A DNA stretch of 64,000 nucleotides from Sinomonas susongensis (GTDB lineage: Bacteria; Actinomycetota; Actinomycetes; Actinomycetales; Micrococcaceae). This document shows positions 25,343 through 34,160 of the stretch, one piece after another. Numbering within the stretch: the first letter of the stretch is position 1; every line of letters starts with the position of its first letter. The notes below the pieces were generated by a model. The model worked only from the letters and a program-made list of their open reading frames with translations, ran no database searches and was not told where the DNA came from. A program made the position numbers and the translations under genes. The stretch is taken from the NCBI RefSeq assembly GCF_005877005.1, contig NZ_SSNH01000005.1, forward strand, positions 1 through 64,000, in the 5' to 3' direction.

Positions 25343-28051
25343 GTGACGGACACGACCGCGAGCATGGGGGTTCACTTGGCGGGAACGTCATTCATCAGGG
25401 ACACGGCGCGGCAGGATCTCGCCGCTGCCGCTGCGGAGGCGCTGCGGCGTGAAGGGCCAGCCGCAGTCCTTGTCGTGGGCGAAAGCGGCTCGGGCAAGAC
25501 GCACCTCCTCGAGGGGATCGTCGAGGCCCTCGACAACGGCGTCGAGGTCATGCGCATCCACACGGGGCGAAGCCTCCGCTCGATCATGTACGCAGCACTC
25601 ATCGAGCGACTGCCGCGGCTCGCACCGGAGGACGTCCAAGACCGGATCAGCGTGCTCCGGGCCCTCTGGGCCGAGCTGCACCGCATGGCAGACCAAGCGG
25701 CGGGCCGCCAGATCGTCCTGGTCGTCGACGACGCCCAGGACCTCGACGACGGCTCCGCCGGCCTGATCGCGGAGGCCGTCGCGTCGTCGTGGGTCCGACT
25801 GCTCGCCGCGGGAACGTCCCGCAATGGGCTGCCGCGCGACTTCCTGGACATGTGGCACGACGGGATCGCGGAGCGGATCGAGCTCGGTCCACTCACCCTC
25901 GAGGAAAGCCGCCTGGTTGCCGAGCGGAGGCTCGGCGGGCGGCCGAGCCTCACGGCGGCCAACGTGCTCCACGCGCTCAGCGGGGGCAACCCCCTTCACC
26001 TCCTCTCGCTCATCGACGAGGCCCTCGAGGCCGGCACGCTCGTGTCCCGGCAGGGCATCTGGATCCTCACGGGAGGCTTCACGAGCCGCGGCGACGCGCT
26101 CGCCGAGACCGTCCGCAGCTCGATGGAGCAGCTCACCCCGGCCGACCGCGAGGCCCTCATGCTCGTCGCGCTCACCGAACCGCTTCCGCGGGCAGCGGCC
26201 CGCGCGCTCATCGACAGGGACACGCTCGACAAGCTGTCCGACTTGGGCTGGTTCGCCGATCCGGGAGCCGACGGCCTCCGCATCCGCTTTCCCCTGGAGG
26301 CGGACGCCGTTCGGCGCATGACGACGGCGACGCGCCGCCTGCACATCTACCGGCACGCGCTGGGCCTCGGCGGCGACGAGATCCGGCAGCCCGCCAACGA
26401 GCTGCGCCTCCTCGAACTCGCCCTCGACACCGGCGCGACCCTCCCGGCCGCGGAACTCGTCCGTGGCGCTTCGGCGGCCGTCCGGCGGTTCCGGAACGAG
26501 CTGGGGCTCCGGGCGGCGTCCCTCATCGACCGTGACGCCGAGCGCTCGCTCGCGCGCGGCCTCGTCGCCCGCGCATACCTGAACCTGGGCGACCCCCAGG
26601 CGGCGCTGGCCGCACTCAACGTTCAGCCTGCGACCCCTACGGACGCTCGCGACGTCCTCACGGGGTCGCTCCTCAAGTTCAGCGCGAGGGTTGCCGTGGG
26701 CGAGCTCGACGGCGTCGAAGAGGACGCCGCGGCGCTCGAGCGTGCCGCAAATGCCGTCGACAGCAGCTCGGGAAGCGGGCTCCCCTTTGGCCCCGGTGCC
26801 AAGGAGTCCGTGCTGAGGCGTGCCCGGCTCCTGCGCGCGCTCGCGGCGCTCGAGCGAGCCGACTTCGACGCGGTCTCCGCCGCCGTCGCCCACGACGGGC
26901 GCCTCCCGCAGGCCTCCCTCCCGCCCGTCGAACGGAACCTCTGGCTCTTCCTCGAAGCCGATACGCAGCTCGCTGCGGGCCGGTACGAGACGGCCGCGCG
27001 CGCCGCCGGACTCGCCCTCTCGGACAGCGGTGGCGACGACGAGCACTTCCCGCTCGAGGAGTTCGGGCTCGTTCGGTACCTGAGCGCGGCCCTCCTTGCC
27101 GGCGACTGGGCAAGCGTCGACTCCGTCCTGAACTCGTACCCGGGTGCGCACATGCGGCCCATCGTCGTGTTCGGACCTGGCCTCTACTGCGCCCGCGCAT
27201 ATGCGTTGCTGCGGCAGAGCCGCGACGAGGAGGCGAGGCTCCTCCTCCACGACGTGGCCGAGAACCTTGAACTGCTCGATCCGCTTCACCTGCGCGGGGT
27301 CGCCAATGCGCTCGCCGCGTGGGCTGCCGCGGCAGGAGGCCATGCGGCGGAGGCCCGCGAACGCCTTGTCCGTGCCCAGCAGACCGCGGGCATCGGCAGC
27401 GCGGCCATGCGCGAGCTCGCAGCAATGCACAGCGCGGGGGCACAGGAGCTCCTCGCTCCCGGTTCCGGGCTTCCCGAGCTCGAGGCCATTGCGGAGGCCG
27501 ACCGCGAGGCGGGCCGGCCGGGCTGGGAGCTCATCGCGCGGGTACTCGCGTTCGAACTCGGCGCGGTCGAAGGGGCCGAGCGCAGTGCTGAGCTCGCGGA
27601 AGCCGCGCAGGGGGCGTGGGCTGCCGCATGGGGAGCATGGGCGCGCGCGGTCGCCGCCGGAAGCGGCGACGGATACCTCGCGGCAGGGGACCTGTTTCAG
27701 AAGCTCGGCCTCTTCCGACGGGCACGCGCCGCCTACGCGCGTGCCGCGGGCTGCTTCGACAGCGCCGGCGACCGGGCCGCCGCCCGCAGGGCCGGCGCCG
27801 CCGCCCGGGCGTGCGAGGGGCTTCCCGGCTCGGGGGGCGCGGGAGAACAGGAGGAGGCGATCCTCGCCTCGCTCCGTCTGAGCCGACGCGAGCAGGACGT
27901 CGTCGACCTGGCCGTCGAAGGGCTCAGCGACCGGCAGATCGCCGACCGCCTCCACCTCTCGGTGCGGACCGTCGAGGGCCACCTGCACCGCAGCTACGCG
28001 AAACTGGGCATCCGGAGCCGCGACGAACTGCATGACGCCGTGCAAGAGTAG
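25343..28051 (+). CDS. Large LuxR-family ATPase regulator B2 (intact ATPase)
   Basis: A 902-residue paralogue of B1. The ATPase domain has a complete Walker A GESGSGKT (46-53) and Walker B VLVVDD (125-130) followed by AQ. The middle is alanine/leucine-rich and helical, as in TPR sensor regions. The C terminus is a LuxR helix-turn-helix (SRREQDVVDLAVEG to RTVEGHLHRSYAKLG). GTG 25343 is the start, 1 base after the A2 stop. It is the last regulator before the polysaccharide operon, making it and A2 candidate controllers of that operon; no direct evidence of this is visible. Confidence 0.88.
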   Translation: MTDTTASMGVHLAGTSFIRDTARQDLAAAAAEALRREGPAAVLVVGESGSGKTHLLEGIVEALDNGVEVMRIHTGRSLRSIMYAALIERLPRLAPEDVQDRISVLRALWAELHRMADQAAGRQIVLVVDDAQDLDDGSAGLIAEAVASSWVRLLAAGTSRNGLPRDFLDMWHDGIAERIELGPLTLEESRLVAERRLGGRPSLTAANVLHALSGGNPLHLLSLIDEALEAGTLVSRQGIWILTGGFTSRGDALAETVRSSMEQLTPADREALMLVALTEPLPRAAARALIDRDTLDKLSDLGWFADPGADGLRIRFPLEADAVRRMTTATRRLHIYRHALGLGGDEIRQPANELRLLELALDTGATLPAAELVRGASAAVRRFRNELGLRAASLIDRDAERSLARGLVARAYLNLGDPQAALAALNVQPATPTDARDVLTGSLLKFSARVAVGELDGVEEDAAALERAANAVDSSSGSGLPFGPGAKESVLRRARLLRALAALERADFDAVSAAVAHDGRLPQASLPPVERNLWLFLEADTQLAAGRYETAARAAGLALSDSGGDDEHFPLEEFGLVRYLSAALLAGDWASVDSVLNSYPGAHMRPIVVFGPGLYCARAYALLRQSRDEEARLLLHDVAENLELLDPLHLRGVANALAAWAAAAGGHAAEARERLVRAQQTAGIGSAAMRELAAMHSAGAQELLAPGSGLPELEAIAEADREAGRPGWELIARVLAFELGAVEGAERSAELAEAAQGAWAAAWGAWARAVAAGSGDGYLAAGDLFQKLGLFRRARAAYARAAGCFDSAGDRAAARRAGAAARACEGLPGSGGAGEQEEAILASLRLSRREQDVVDLAVEGLSDRQIADRLHLSVRTVEGHLHRSYAKLGIRSRDELHDAVQE

Positions 28052-28091
28052 CAGGGCACGCAGTGCAGGAGTAGCAGGGCACGCAGTGCAG
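28046..28091. repeat. 23-bp tandem duplication covering the B2 stop codon
   Basis: A 23-base unit beginning GAGTAGCAGGGCACGCAGTG is present twice without mismatch, at 28046-28068 and 28069-28091. The first copy contains the last codon and TAG stop of B2. The rest of the 28052-28452 gap holds no gene, but does hold a GCGGGC/GCCCGC hairpin near 28117 and the promoter described next. Confidence 0.9.
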
Positions 28092-28330
28092 GGCTCGGGG
28101 CGTAGGGCCGGACAAGTATGCGGGCGGCCCGCTACCTGCGTCGTCTCCCGCGTGATTCCGGGCTTTCCCTGCCCCCTTCAGCCTTTTTGGGGTGACCCGC
28201 GGGGACTCATCGGGGCCGGTCCGAGTACTCGGCCTCCTGCCGCCCGGAGGACTGCGAGGCGTACGCGTGGTCCACTTCGGGCCTCCTGCGTACCCGGCAA
28301 GGGTTACCCCTCGGAACCCCTCCGAAAGCT

Positions 28331-28377
28331 CGGGTACCGACTACTGGTGACCTGCTGTGGCCGTAGGTCTGTACTGG
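28331..28377 (+). promoter_or_regulatory. Promoter of the exopolysaccharide operon with shared upstream element
   Basis: The block CGGGTACCGACTACTG (28331-28346) runs straight into a -35-like GTGACC (28347-28352). After a 17-bp spacer comes TGTACT (28370-28375) as -10. The 22 bases 28331-28352 and the 9 bases CTGTACTGG (28369-28377) are identical, at the same spacing, upstream of the sortase gene (51925-51971), while the 16 bases between differ. Transcription would begin near 28382, giving a leader of about 70 bases before the ATG at 28453. Confidence 0.65.
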
Positions 28378-28452
28378 TTGAGGGAGGAGCCGGTCAGCAG
28401 CATCGACGCCTTGGGGAAGCCAGAAGCAGGTCATCTCGGCCAGGAGCAGGTC

Positions 28453-29961
28453 ATGTCGGTAGGCGCAGAACAGAACATCGGGAGCTCCATCCCGTCGTGG
28501 CGCGGGACGAGGCTCATGTCGCTCCTCGGTCTCGGATCGTCGGCGACGCGGATCGCGCGTTCGGCGCGGGCCCAGGTCTGGCCCAGGCGATACGCGCTCT
28601 ACCTGCGCGTTGCCGATACCGTGATCGTGTTCGCGGCAGTGGCCATCGGACTCCTGTTCGGTGGCGCCGGCCCGCACACTGCGATCGCTCTCGTCCTGAT
28701 CGCCGTAGTCTGGCCGATTGCCCTGGGCGTCTACGGAAGCCGCGACGGGTCCGTCTTCGGCATCGGCGCGGAGGAGTACCGGCGCGTCGTCGCGGCGTCC
28801 GTCCAGCTCTTCGCCGTCATGGCCATCACGGCGCTCCTCGTCTCGGACTGGCTCCCGGCCCGCGTCTTCACCCTCGTGTTCGGGACCGGCCTCTTCGGCC
28901 TGCTCATGGCCCGCTGGTCGACCCGGCGCTGGCTCAACGCCCAGCGCCAGAACGGGCTCTACCTGACGCCCGCTGTCGTCGTCGGCGAACCCGAGGACGT
29001 GCGCTACGTGATCCGACGGATCTCGGCGAGCAGCGGCGCCCCCTACAACGTCCTCGGTGCCGTCCTTCCCGGCGGCCGGCGCGGCCAGTCCCTCGCCGTC
29101 GACGGGAACCGGCTTCCGGTGCTCAGCTCCATCGACGACGTCGTGCGGACGGTCGCGCTCAAGAAGGCCGGCGCCGTCATCATCGCCGGACCCGTTCCGG
29201 GAGGGAACCAGTACGTGCGGGAACTCGGCTGGAACCTCGAACAGTACGACGCCGAGCTCGTCCTCGCGTCGACGCTCACGAACGTCGCGGGGCCGCGGAT
29301 CCATTGGCGGCCCGTCCAGGGGCTGCCGCTCATGGAGGTCGACCTCCCGCACTACTCGGGCGCCAAGCATGTCGTGAAGCGGGGGATGGACATCCTGTTC
29401 GCTGCGGGGGCACTCGCGGTCCTCTCTCCGATCCTCGCGGTGCTGGCCTGCATCGTCCGCCTCGACTCGCCGGGCCCGGTCCTGTTCCGGCAGGAACGGA
29501 TCGGCAAGGACGGCAAGCCCTTCAAGATGCTCAAGTTCCGCTCGATGGTGCCGACCGCCGAAGAGCAGCTCGGGAAGCTCGCCCAGGCAAACGAGGGCGC
29601 GGGCGTGCTGTTCAAGGTCAAGAACGATCCGCGCGTCACCCGGTGCGGCCGCTGGATGCGTCGTTTCTCGCTCGACGAGCTCCCGCAGTTCGTCAACGTC
29701 CTCAGGGGCGAGATGAGCCTCGTCGGCCCGCGGCCGCCGCTCGCGCGGGAAGTCGGACAGTACGAGCGCTTCACCCACCGTCGCATGCTCATCAAGCCGG
29801 GCATCACCGGCCTCTGGCAGGTGAGCGGGCGGTCCGACCTCGACTGGGACGACGCAGTCCGGCTCGACCTCTACTACGTCGAGAACTGGTCGCTCCTGGG
29901 CGACCTCATGATCCTCTGGAGAACCTTCCGGGCCGTGGTGGCCCCAATCGGGGCCTACTGA
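28453..29961 (+). CDS. Undecaprenyl-phosphate sugar-1-phosphate transferase (WbaP/CpsE-like)
   Basis: A 502-residue polyprenyl sugar transferase that starts polysaccharide repeat units on undecaprenyl phosphate. Four hydrophobic segments lie in the first 160 residues, followed by a CoA-binding-like domain and a reentrant membrane helix (KRGMDILFAAGALAVLSPIL). The C-terminal catalytic domain (PF02397) contains FRQERIGKDGKPFKMLKFRSM, the RRFSLDELPQF stretch and KPGITGLWQVSGRSD. The ATG at 28453 follows AGGAG by 6 bases. An in-frame GTG at 28357 falls inside the predicted promoter and is rejected. First gene of the polysaccharide operon. Confidence 0.93.
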   Translation: MSVGAEQNIGSSIPSWRGTRLMSLLGLGSSATRIARSARAQVWPRRYALYLRVADTVIVFAAVAIGLLFGGAGPHTAIALVLIAVVWPIALGVYGSRDGSVFGIGAEEYRRVVAASVQLFAVMAITALLVSDWLPARVFTLVFGTGLFGLLMARWSTRRWLNAQRQNGLYLTPAVVVGEPEDVRYVIRRISASSGAPYNVLGAVLPGGRRGQSLAVDGNRLPVLSSIDDVVRTVALKKAGAVIIAGPVPGGNQYVRELGWNLEQYDAELVLASTLTNVAGPRIHWRPVQGLPLMEVDLPHYSGAKHVVKRGMDILFAAGALAVLSPILAVLACIVRLDSPGPVLFRQERIGKDGKPFKMLKFRSMVPTAEEQLGKLAQANEGAGVLFKVKNDPRVTRCGRWMRRFSLDELPQFVNVLRGEMSLVGPRPPLAREVGQYERFTHRRMLIKPGITGLWQVSGRSDLDWDDAVRLDLYYVENWSLLGDLMILWRTFRAVVAPIGAY

Positions 29962-30092
29962 CGGGGCCTGCTGACTCGGGGCCCCCTGATGCCGGCACTT
30001 GCCGGCCGGGTCACCGACACCGAACCGATCTTCACATCCTGCCGCATCCATCCAAACGCAACGACCCGCCGCACCCGTAAGGAGAGGCAATC

Positions 30093-31265
30093 ATGGCAGA
30101 CCTTCCCTACTCGCTCGTCCCACTGAGGACCGCGAGCCCAGCGAGCCAGCACTCGCGCCCGCTTGGCGTCGTCGTCGTCGGGGCCGGATACTGGGGGCCC
30201 AATCTGGCCCGCAACTTCCAGCGCTCTGAGGATTGGGAGCTCCGGGCCATCTGCGATCTGGACGTCGAACGCGCAGAGGGCCTCGCCCGGCAGTACGGCG
30301 TTGCCTCGTGCGGCTCGCTCGACGAGGCCCTCGACACCCTGGACTTCGACGCCGTCGCGATCGCGACCCCCGCGCGGACCCACCACGGGGTGGCGCTCAC
30401 GGCCCTCGGAGCCGGCAAGCACGTGCTCGTGGAGAAGCCGCTCGCGGATCACTGGGACAAGGGTTCGGAGATGGTCACCACCGCCGAGGACAACGGCCTC
30501 ATCCTCATGGCGGACCACACCTACTGCTACACGCCGGCGGTCCAGAAGATGCGCGAGCTGCTCCTCGAGGGCGAGCTCGGCGACATCCTCTACGTCGACT
30601 CCGTCCGGATCAACCTCGGACTCGTCCAGCCGGATGTCGACGTCTTCTGGGACCTCGCGCCCCACGACCTCTCGATCCTCGACTACATCCTCCCGGAGGG
30701 CCTGAGGCCCGACGCGGTGGCGGCGCACGGCGCGGACCCGCTCGGAACGGGACGCGATTGCGTCGGCCACCTCTCGTTCGACCTCCCGTTCGGCGCGATG
30801 GCGCACATCCACGTCAACTGGCTCAGCCCCACGAAGATCCGGCAGATGGTCATCGGCGGCACCCGCCGCACGCTCGTGTGGGACGACCTCAACCCGCAGC
30901 AGCGCCTGAGCATCTACGACCGCGGGGTGCAGCTTCCGCATCGCAGCCCCCGGGCGGGGGCCGAACGGCGTGAGGCAGCCATCTCGTACCGGCTCGGCGA
31001 CACGTGGTCGCCGGCGCTGCCGGAACGCGAGGCGCTCGGCCAGATGGTCGCCGAATTCGCGTCAGCGATCCGCGGGGAGCGGCCCCCGGCCACAAGCGGA
31101 GCATCAGCCCTCCGCGTGCTCGGAGTGCTCGAGGCGACGAGCCGCAGCCTCCAGGGAAGTGGCGCGCAGGCCACGGTGAATCCGGCCGAGGGACTCAGGC
31201 TCGAAGAACCGTACGGGGCTCCGCTCGTGGAAGAAGGCGCACTCAGGCAGGGGGCAGGAGCATGA
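30093..31265 (+). CDS. Gfo/Idh/MocA dehydrogenase of nucleotide-sugar type (WlbA/WbpB-like)
   Basis: A 390-residue NAD-dependent oxidoreductase. The Rossmann motif is VVVGAGYWGPNLARNF, the form typical of UDP-N-acetylglucosamine/glucuronate 3-dehydrogenases; HVLVEKPLADHW and ADHTYCYTPAV follow, and DVFWDLAPHDLSILDYIL gives the catalytic Asp/His. With a DegT aminotransferase and the acetyltransferase at 50827 it could make a 2,3-diacetamido sugar. RBS is AAGGAGAGG. The 131 bases before it hold no gene. It overlaps the next gene by 4 bases. Confidence 0.88.
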   Translation: MADLPYSLVPLRTASPASQHSRPLGVVVVGAGYWGPNLARNFQRSEDWELRAICDLDVERAEGLARQYGVASCGSLDEALDTLDFDAVAIATPARTHHGVALTALGAGKHVLVEKPLADHWDKGSEMVTTAEDNGLILMADHTYCYTPAVQKMRELLLEGELGDILYVDSVRINLGLVQPDVDVFWDLAPHDLSILDYILPEGLRPDAVAAHGADPLGTGRDCVGHLSFDLPFGAMAHIHVNWLSPTKIRQMVIGGTRRTLVWDDLNPQQRLSIYDRGVQLPHRSPRAGAERREAAISYRLGDTWSPALPEREALGQMVAEFASAIRGERPPATSGASALRVLGVLEATSRSLQGSGAQATVNPAEGLRLEEPYGAPLVEEGALRQGAGA

Positions 31266-32257
31266 CCGTCTTGGCCGGAGCCCGTGTGCTCGTGACCGGG
31301 GGAGCCGGGACCATCGGCTCGACCATCGTCGACCAGCTCCTGGACGCGGGCGTCGAGCACGTCGACGTCCTCGACAATCTCACGCGCGGTCGCCTCGCCA
31401 ACCTCGACCATGCCCTCGCGACCGGGAGAGTCCGGCTCATCGAAGGCGACCTCCGGGACCGTGACACCGTGCACGATGCGACCGTTGGGAAGGACCTCGT
31501 CTTCCATGAGGCGGCCATCCGCATCACGCAGTGCGCCGAGGAACCGCGGCTGGCCCTCGAGGTGCTCGTCGACGGGACCTTCACAGTCCTCGAAGCGGCA
31601 TCCCAGCACGGCGTCGACAAGGTGGTTCTTGCCTCGAGCGCATCGGTGTACGGCGAAGCGGACGAGTTCCCGACGCCCGAACGGCACCACCACCACAACA
31701 ACGACACCCTGTATGGGGCCGCGAAGAGCTTCAACGAGGGGCTCGCCCGGAGCTTCCGGGCAATGTACGGACTGGACTACGTGGCCCTCCGCTACTTCAA
31801 CGTCTACGGGCCGCGGATGGACGTCCACGGGCTCTACACCGAGGTCCTGGTCCGGTGGATGGAGCGCATCGCCGACGGGCGACCGCCCCTCGTGTACGGC
31901 AACGGCGAGCAGACCATGGACTTCGTCTACACGACGGACGTTGCCCGCGCGAACATCTACGCCGCCGAGGCGCTCGTGAGCGAGGGCGTCTACAACGTCG
32001 CGAGCGGGACTGAGACAAGCCTGCTCGCGCTCGCGGTCGCCCTCCTCGACGCGATGGACTCCGACCTCTCCGTGGAGTTCGGGCCGGAGCGCAAGGTCAA
32101 CGGGGTCGCCCGACGGCTGGCTGACACGACGGCGGCAGCCCGCGACCTTGGCTTCCGCGCCGAGATGCCGCTCGAGGAGGGCCTCCGCCGCCTCGTCGCG
32201 TGGTGGCGGCCGCTCCGCGAGGAGATCGCGGCGGCCCGAGTAGTGGCGGCGTCGTGA
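31262..32257 (+). CDS. NAD-dependent epimerase/dehydratase
   Basis: A 331-residue extended SDR acting on nucleotide sugars. The NAD site is VLVTGGAGTIGSTIV; the catalytic triad is visible as Ser in VLASSASVYGE and Tyr/Lys in LYGAAK; the substrate loop RYFNVYGPRMD is typical of UDP-glucose 4-epimerase/dehydratase relatives. A run of His (RHHHHNND) between the Ser and the Tyr is unusual. Start ATG 31262 overlaps the previous stop (ATGA) and its own stop overlaps the next GTG. It probably epimerises at C4 of a UDP-sugar; the substrate is unknown. Confidence 0.9.
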   Translation: MTVLAGARVLVTGGAGTIGSTIVDQLLDAGVEHVDVLDNLTRGRLANLDHALATGRVRLIEGDLRDRDTVHDATVGKDLVFHEAAIRITQCAEEPRLALEVLVDGTFTVLEAASQHGVDKVVLASSASVYGEADEFPTPERHHHHNNDTLYGAAKSFNEGLARSFRAMYGLDYVALRYFNVYGPRMDVHGLYTEVLVRWMERIADGRPPLVYGNGEQTMDFVYTTDVARANIYAAEALVSEGVYNVASGTETSLLALAVALLDAMDSDLSVEFGPERKVNGVARRLADTTAAARDLGFRAEMPLEEGLRRLVAWWRPLREEIAAARVVAAS

Positions 32258-33498
32258 GCACCGTCGACGAGGGCGTCGCCGCGCTCGAGCGCATCAACGT
32301 CATGAAGCCCTGGGTCGGCGCCGAGGAGGCCGACGCAGTCGCGGAGGTCATCGCGTCCGGTTGGCTGGCCCAAGGCCCGCGCGTCGCGGAGTTCGAGTCC
32401 GCGTTCGCTGCGGCACAGGGAGTGACGTGCGGGGTGGCGGTCTCGAGCTGCACGGCCGCGCTGCACCTCGCGCTGCTTGTCGCGGGCGTCAAGCCGGGGG
32501 ACGAGGTGGTGGTTCCGTCCTTCTCCTTCATCGCGACCGCGAATGCGCCGCGGTATGTGGGCGCCGTGCCCGTGTTCGCGGACGTCGATCCCATGACCGG
32601 CAACATGACCGCCGAGACCGTCGCCGAGGTCCTCGGGCCCCGGGTGAGTGCCGTGGTCGTCGTCGACCAGGGCGGGATGCCGGCCGACGTCGGCCCCCTC
32701 GCCGAGCTCTGCGGCGCCCGCAGCATCGCGCTCATCGAGGACGCGGCGTGTGCCGCAGGCTCACGGTACCGCGGGCGTCCCGTGGGAATCGGCGCGGACG
32801 TCGCGGCATGGTCCTTCCACCCGCGCAAGCTGCTTACGACCGGCGAGGGCGGCATGCTCACGACCGACCGCGAGGACTGGGCGGCGCGGGCAACCCGGCT
32901 GCGCCAGCACGCCGCGAGCGTCTCGGCCGCCGAGCGGCACGAGGCCGTGCGCGCCCCAGCGGAGCAGTACACCGAGCTCGGCTACAACTTCCGGATGACG
33001 GACGTCCAGGCGGCGATCGGGATCGTCCAGCTGAGGCGTCTCCCGGCGATGATCGAGCGGCGCCGCGCCCTTGCGGCGGCCTACCGGGAGGCGCTCGACG
33101 ACGTCCCCGGGCTCAGGTTCGTCGAGGACCCGCCCGAGGGCGAGTCGAACTTCCAGTCGTTATGGGCCGAGGTCGGCGACGATTTCCCGCTCACTCGGGA
33201 TGGGCTCCTCGACGCGCTCGCAGTCGAGGGCATCTCGGCCCGGACGGGAATCATGGCCTCCCACCTCGAACCGGCCTTCGCCGGCCAGCCGCCTCGGGTG
33301 CCGCTCCCGGTGACCGAGCGGCTCACGGCCCGCACCCTCATCCTGCCCCTCTACCACGAGCTCGGAGAGGAGGGCGTGGAGCGCGTGGCCGACGCCGTCC
33401 GCCGCGCCGCTCAGACGCAGAAGGTGCCTGATACGCAGAAGGTGCCTGATACGCAGAAGGTGCCGACCCACCAGAGGCGGGCGGGGGAACTGACGTGA
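32254..33498 (+). CDS. DegT/DnrJ/EryC1/StrS aminotransferase
   Basis: A 414-residue PLP-dependent sugar aminotransferase that converts a keto nucleotide sugar to an amino sugar. The PLP Lys is in WSFHPRKLLTTGEGG; SSCTAALHLAL binds the phosphate, and LIEDAACAAGS carries the pyridine-ring Asp. Start GTG 32254 overlaps the epimerase stop. The C terminus carries an odd tail of three TQKVPD repeats encoded by an 18-bp tandem repeat, just before the next gene; it lies beyond the catalytic fold. Confidence 0.9.
   Translation: MSTVDEGVAALERINVMKPWVGAEEADAVAEVIASGWLAQGPRVAEFESAFAAAQGVTCGVAVSSCTAALHLALLVAGVKPGDEVVVPSFSFIATANAPRYVGAVPVFADVDPMTGNMTAETVAEVLGPRVSAVVVVDQGGMPADVGPLAELCGARSIALIEDAACAAGSRYRGRPVGIGADVAAWSFHPRKLLTTGEGGMLTTDREDWAARATRLRQHAASVSAAERHEAVRAPAEQYTELGYNFRMTDVQAAIGIVQLRRLPAMIERRRALAAAYREALDDVPGLRFVEDPPEGESNFQSLWAEVGDDFPLTRDGLLDALAVEGISARTGIMASHLEPAFAGQPPRVPLPVTERLTARTLILPLYHELGEEGVERVADAVRRAAQTQKVPDTQKVPDTQKVPTHQRRAGELT
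33415..33465 (+). repeat. 18-bp coding tandem repeat, about three units
   Basis: The unit ACGCAGAAGGTGCCTGAT is repeated at 33415, 33433 and 33451 (third copy 15 bases). It encodes TQKVPD and keeps frame, so copy number can vary without breaking the aminotransferase. Confidence 0.9.
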
Positions 33499-34160
33499 CT
33501 GAGCTCCTCCTCGTCGCCGCGAGCGGCCTAGCCCGCGAGGTCATGTCCCTCGTGCGGGGCGGAGACGACTTCGACCTCCTCGGGATCCTCGACGACGATC
33601 CCATCCGCGCCGGCAGCCTCCTCGACGGCGCACACGTCCTGGGCCCGCTGGCCGAGGTGCGAAAGCATCCCGGTGCGCGGGTCGCGGTGTGCGTCGGGAG
33701 TGGGGCCATCCGCGCCGACATCGTCCGCCGCCTCGCTTCCCTCGGGCTTCCGCCCGGGCGGTTCGCCACGATCGTGCATCCGAGTGTCATGGTGCCCGAG
33801 GGCTGCACCGTGGGGGAAGGGAGCATCCTGCTCGCGAACGTCGTCATGACGGCCGCCGTCTCGCTGGGGCGGCACGTCGTCGTCATGCCAGGGGTCACGT
33901 TCACCCACGGTGACGTCGCTGACGACTACGCGACGTTCGGTGCCGGGGTCTCGCTCGGCGGATCCGTCGTCGTCGGGCGCGCGGCCTATCTGGGAATGAA
34001 CAGCAGCATCCGGCAGCGCACCCGGGTGGGTGCGCGCGCCGTCATCGGAATGGGGGCAGCCGTCGTCTCGGACGTGCCCGAAGGGCAGACGTGGGTTGGC
34101 GTCCCCGCCCGGCCCATGTCCCAGGACGCCCACGTCGCGGGATCCAGGGGAGAGTCATGA
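33495..34160 (+). CDS. NeuD/PglD-like sugar O- or N-acyltransferase
   Basis: A 221-residue acyltransferase. An N-terminal PglD-type sugar-binding Rossmann domain (LLLVAASGLAREVMSLV) is followed by a left-handed beta-helix of hexapeptide repeats (for example VGEGSILLANVVM, GRHVVVMPGVTFTHGDV, VGARAVIGMGAAVVSDV). The catalytic His lies in the FTHGDV region. Proteins of this type acetylate amino sugars in glycan synthesis. Start GTG 33495 and stop both overlap neighbouring aminotransferase genes, consistent with acetylating the new amine of their product. Confidence 0.9.
   Translation: MTELLLVAASGLAREVMSLVRGGDDFDLLGILDDDPIRAGSLLDGAHVLGPLAEVRKHPGARVAVCVGSGAIRADIVRRLASLGLPPGRFATIVHPSVMVPEGCTVGEGSILLANVVMTAAVSLGRHVVVMPGVTFTHGDVADDYATFGAGVSLGGSVVVGRAAYLGMNSSIRQRTRVGARAVIGMGAAVVSDVPEGQTWVGVPARPMSQDAHVAGSRGES

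Noticed and set aside
28357-28452. GTG start at 28357 for the sugar transferase
   Set aside because: It falls within the predicted promoter spacer, so the transcript would begin after it; ATG 28453 has its own AGGAG.
28032-30080. Long plus-strand open frame over the sugar transferase
   Set aside because: Composition is Arg/Pro/Gly-rich as in shadow frames of high-GC genes, and no motif is recognisable; the real transferase motifs are in another frame.
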